Below, in pieces: positions 59,908 through 64,000 of a DNA stretch of 64,000 nucleotides. Origin of the DNA: Lycium barbarum. Its lineage: Eukaryota > Streptophyta > Magnoliopsida > Solanales > Solanaceae. Numbering within the stretch: position 1 is the stretch's first letter; each line of letters starts with the position of its first letter. The stretch spans positions 26,875,637-26,939,636 of the forward strand of contig NC_083339.1 in the NCBI RefSeq assembly GCF_019175385.1. Direction: 5' to 3'. The translations under genes were made by a program, and so were the position numbers. The notes beneath the pieces are model-generated. The model did no database searches. It had not been told where the DNA came from and saw nothing but the letters and a program-made list of their open reading frames with translations.

Positions 59908-62900
59908 TGTCATACCCCATTTTGATCGGGTTAAAGTAGAGTACAACATATTGGTGATTCCTGTTTTTTGTTTATTTTAAGGAGTCGCCACCTAATTATT
60001 TACGGTGAATTAGGACACCTAAAGTTAATTAAAGTAATTATCTAAAGTTGATTTTATTTTAAAGTCTACGAAACCAAAAGATCTGAGTAAGGGTTCAATT
60101 AGTCTAAAGGGAAGGTATTAGGCACCCTTTAAGACCCATTAACAATGGTTAACCGACCGGACTTATGATTAGTTAGGATAAGTGTAAATATAGTATTATA
60201 GAAAAGAACGTAGGTTTGTAAATGTGGCTAAAGTTATAGATAGACATGTAAGAATGCTATTTAAAAGAGGACTTGTAAAAAAAAACAATGATTTGTATAA
60301 AAGAAGATTTTGAATGCTATTTAAGAGTAAGACTTACAAAAGACTATTAGTTCAATGTGGACTATGTAAGGATTGCTTTAACAAATATATGTTTCAAGCG
60401 TTGAAAAAGAGCTAAAGTGAAGAAGTTATCCACAAAACTAGCTTGCCTTTTTATTTCTCAAAATAAGCTAACATTAGTGTATAATTTATGATATTTTGAA
60501 AATCCTAAGATGGTAAGAATAAAAAATGATTCCTTTAACCCGAGAATGTGTAGGCATGCTATTTGAAAATCAATTACTCCAAATAAATGCTATAGATACT
60601 ATAAGTAGTTTAGAACATAAATAGAAAAAAATAAGATTGAAACTTATGAAATGAATTGTTAATTTCTCCTTTAAATCGACTAATCATCATCCTAAAACTA
60701 ACCCGCTAATTCCCACTAAGGCTCATTCTAGCTAAGAAAGCAAACAAAGTCACGTGTTAGTTGCACAATACAAATCAAATGCATAAAATAAAATGAAGGA
60801 GCAAATAATATTAAATGGGCTCAGCCCATTTTAGGATTGCTGCAATCTGCGACTGTTGGGCTTTGGCCCAAGATTTCTTTCTTCTTTTTCTTTTGTTTTT
60901 GTCGGCTCAGCCTATTTTAGGATTGCTGCAATCTGCGGCTGTTGGGCTTTGGCCCCAGATTTCTTTCTTCTTTTTCTTTTGTTTTTGTCTTGCTGCGGAC
61001 AGGGCTGGACAGAGAGGTCATGTTGGGATTTTAGCCCAACGCCAAAATGCGGGAGATGACGAGTCGCTTGGACTCGTATGCGATAGTCATGCATAAAAAC
61101 GAAAGAAAACGATTAGTATATGATCAATAAACAATGGTTAAACATGTAAAATATAGACTCAAAACAGATCAGCAAGTTAAATATATATACTGTGTATATT
61201 TAAGTATATTCATTCGGGTAATTAACACACACAGTCAGGCTGAAACACCAACTCAAAATAACAAATACGGATGTCGGGAGGCAATTTGCACGCCTAATTT
61301 GACTATAGGATTTAGAAAAGGGCTCAAACATCTTCAATGCATAACAACCATATACTTTCTGCGCTCCAAACACATTTATCACATACAATCATTGAACGAG
61401 TAAAGTTCCACGTATTCAGCCTAATAGACCTTCCAATTTCAACTGTTTAGTGCCAATGTTGTTCATTTTACAGGACATCTTCATTGTTCAAATCACTTTG
61501 GTCAATATAATGGAGTGTTTTCTAATTCAGAATAGACTTTCAAGCAGTTTTGACAAGACCAAACAAGACTCAGAATAGGAGACATACGAAAACATGGTAT
61601 TTGGCTTCATATGTTCAACAAGGGAAAAGGAGAAAAAGGGTATTATGAAGCTTCAGAGGGCATACGGTCCAATCCTTAGAAAACAACAATTATTAAGCTC
61701 AAAACCATGGCGGTGAACAACCAACAATGCAGCCGCGAATAACAAAAATGGCAGCCAAGAATATAACACTTTGAACCATCAACTAATTATGGAAAAAAAC
61801 AGGTTTCAAACACAGTAGCAGGTGGTACAACTCAACAGCAGCATGCTTTTAAAGAGTGACGATATTTGACCTCAAAACTAACCAAAACTTTAGTTTAAAA
61901 TGCCGCAACCAATAACTAAGTATAGCTGCCAAAAGTGCAACAAAGCAGAAACAGATAAGGATTGAATTAGCACAGCCAGGAAAAAGAAAGAAGATGTAGG
62001 GGTGGCTTAAAGCAAGAAGAGAGGAGATGTGATTTAAGGAAATCAGGTTTCAGAGCTGAGGATAGTGTAATGCAAGCAATGCAAGGTCAACATTTTGGTT
62101 CAATGATAAACATTCATTCACAACTATAATGAAGGCATCAATGGACATAATTCCTAGGCACATCTTGGGCTAAGGTGACATTTAGACATGGGAACAAGTA
62201 TGAGGAGGCACAACAGCAGGCTTATCATGGATTTAATGTCAACAATAGCACTGCAGCTTGGTTAGGAGCTCAGCACACTCATGCAGGCAATACAGAGATT
62301 AAGTTCTAGTCATAGGATGCATGATCAAATGCAGGTCACCATAATAAGCAAGATGAAATGCTTTGGAAGCCATGTGATTACACAGAACAAGCCTACAGGG
62401 TGTTTTAACTAGGATAAGAAGCAGGAGAGGAGAAAGCACACAAGAAAACAAGTCAAAAAGGTGCAGGAGTGTCATGCAAAAGTTGGAAGGAAACAGTGGC
62501 ACAGAGTAGCATGGGTATGTAGCAGCCAAGATGAAAGAAAACAGGAAAGTTACAACATGTTTGAAGGGGAGGGGTTATGCAAAAGCAAGCATGAGGCAGT
62601 GACAAACCATAAATGGAGATGCCTGGTATATCAACTAACAGAAACAGTATCAAGGGGGTACTAACTTAATTGAACACAATTGCACTTATAGAGTTTATAC
62701 ATGAATTATGGTAGATGACATATACTATCATATTTACACACTAGGATAAGAATCATTCTGGTTTTGACCAGGAAAAAGCCAAGGTATCAAACTTGTTTCG
62801 AATATGTGCAGGCTGCTAGGTCAAACTGACAGACTCTGAGATCAGACAAATGAATTGTGGACTTCATGGATTCGACAACTACTATAATGCAGGGGTTTAA

Positions 62901-64000
62901 GTATAATCTAAGTGTGACAACGAAACAGTGGTTGAGCAGTTTTTTAGAACATAGACACACAAATAAGTAATCCTAGGCAATTCAGATGAGAAGACTAAGA
63001 AAGGCTATTCGATCTAAAGCTACTGAGATACCAACAGTTAGACAAAACATTTAGGTAAGTAGGATTAGTATTTTTCTTTACATTTCAGACTTTGATTAAG
63101 AGTTAAACATGTGGAATGATAACATAGTCTCATATTATTCAATTTTGCATGGAAAGACTAACACGCACAAATTCAAAAGGGCAGGGAAGTGAACAGTGCT
63201 GGGTAAACCATAAAGTGATGATCACACATGTACATAGATATCAAGTTACATGAATTGAATCAACATGAGTGTGATTGAAGAATACACTGACCTTAAACAC
63301 CAAAATCACCTTAAACGAAAACCAGCAAATGACTAAACTAATCTAAACAGGTCCGAACAAACATGACTATGTCAAATTAGAGATTAAACACCATCATCAT
63401 AATCATCCCCACGTAAACTCGTACGAACATCTAAACGCCAACAAAACTGAAATTAAAACTAAACTAAAATTAAGACCTAAACAAATAGATTATGTCAACT
63501 TCTAAACTGCAAAACCCGAACTAAATTAAGACACGATCATACAAACATCATTAAAACCAAAATCAAACTAACCAATCCTGAACATGCTCGATACTACAAA
63601 TCATAAACTAAGATTCAACCCAAATGAAACAAGCATGCGTGAACATATAACTACTTCTTGACTTACTAAACTGAAATTAAACTACTTAAAGAAAGATCAT
63701 TTACCTTCTTCTAGTGCAGTGAACTAGGCTCGATCCACAAAGCTACACTCAAACAGATTCAAATCCCAGATCGAAATGGATCCGAAGGTTTTTTTTCGTG
63801 TGAGAAAATGTTTAAGAACAGGTAAAAGCGATTTATCAAATGGTGTGAAATTTAGAGTAGGCTACTGATAAAAAAAAATCTCTCTGAAAACGTTGAGTAA
63901 TCCCCAGCTAAAGTTCACCGGAAAAGTAAAAATCAAGTTCGGAAGATGGTGAGTATCCCTCAAAAATACTGAATAATCCCCCCCTCCCTTTCCCGATCTC
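59908..64000 (-). repeat. 5' LTR of non-coding derivative, incomplete
   Basis: The first 4093 bp of the LTR as read on the plus strand, near-identical to 52126 onward. Differences include an 8-bp repeat-type insertion near 60031 and an 86-bp tandem duplication at 60818-60989. Confidence 0.9.
60818..60989. repeat. 86-bp tandem duplication private to right LTR
   Basis: Units 60818-60903 and 60904-60989, each starting GGCTCAGCC and ending GTTTTTGTC. The partner LTR has one copy at about 53028. Confidence 0.9.

Larger units (their letters stand above)
52126..64000 (-). mobile_element. Non-coding Ogre-like derivative, young, truncated by window edge
   Basis: A minus-strand element: 3' LTR 52126-56891, polypurine tract 56892-56903, internal region to 59907, primer site 59887-59904 and 5' LTR from 59908 to the window end. 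The internal region of 3.0 kb has no gag, pol or ORF1, yet the primer site, polypurine tract and LTRs are all intact-looking. It should be mobilised by a helper from an autonomous relative. The left flank is CCAAG (52121-52125); the matching TSD lies outside the window. It inserted into the 5' LTR of the older Ogre-like element. Confidence 0.88.

Overview
The window is transposon-dense nuclear DNA of a eudicot plant, most likely a nightshade-family (Solanaceae) or related asterid genome. That placement is an inference from the retrotransposon families and has not been checked by search. No intact host gene, tRNA, rRNA, CRISPR array or prokaryotic-type gene is visible. Almost every base can be placed in a stack of nested mobile elements whose boundaries are fixed by target-site duplications (TSDs), terminal motifs and paired repeats.

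Region 1 (1-1497) is unassigned flanking DNA. Region 2 (1498-15933) is a Mutator-like DNA transposon with a 9-bp TSD and terminal inverted repeats. It carries a multi-exon minus-strand plant-mobile-domain (PMD/MAIN-like) gene, now a pseudogene. A giant solo LTR (2855-12944, TSD CTAAC) of an Ogre/Tat-type Ty3/gypsy family interrupts this gene at an exon-intron border. That LTR is itself interrupted by a solo LTR (2999-5969) of a Tekay/Del-like family. Region 3 (15934-16771) is short unassigned DNA.

Region 4 (16772 to beyond the window) is a minus-strand Ogre/Tat-type retrotransposon. Its 3' LTR is at 16772-32278, split by a Tekay-like element at 22268-31030. Its internal region is 32279-45981. 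Its 5' LTR begins at 45982 and is interrupted by an unrelated 1.3-kb solo LTR (48886-50185) and, from 52126, by a second Ogre-like element. Read right to left, the internal region holds a tRNA-Arg-type primer site, an ORF1 resembling DUF7745/PMD-like proteins, an acidic coiled-coil ORF, a knuckle-like module, gag, protease, reverse transcriptase, two RNase H domains, integrase, a repeat-rich 3' UTR and the polypurine tract. All coding parts carry stops or frameshifts.

Region 5 (52126-64000) is a structurally complete-looking but non-coding Ogre-like derivative: a 4.8-kb LTR, 3.0 kb of internal sequence with its own tandem array, then a second LTR cut by the window edge. Its LTRs are nearly identical, so it is the youngest large insertion here.

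The observations most worth following are: a hairpin motif recurring six times in non-coding parts of the Ogre-like element with compensatory stem changes; an LTR module conserved between two diverged families that repeats the primer-site core next to a hairpin; palindromic sites and a one-sided 39-bp hairpin in the Mutator-like ends; and PMD-type domains in two unrelated transposon classes in one window.
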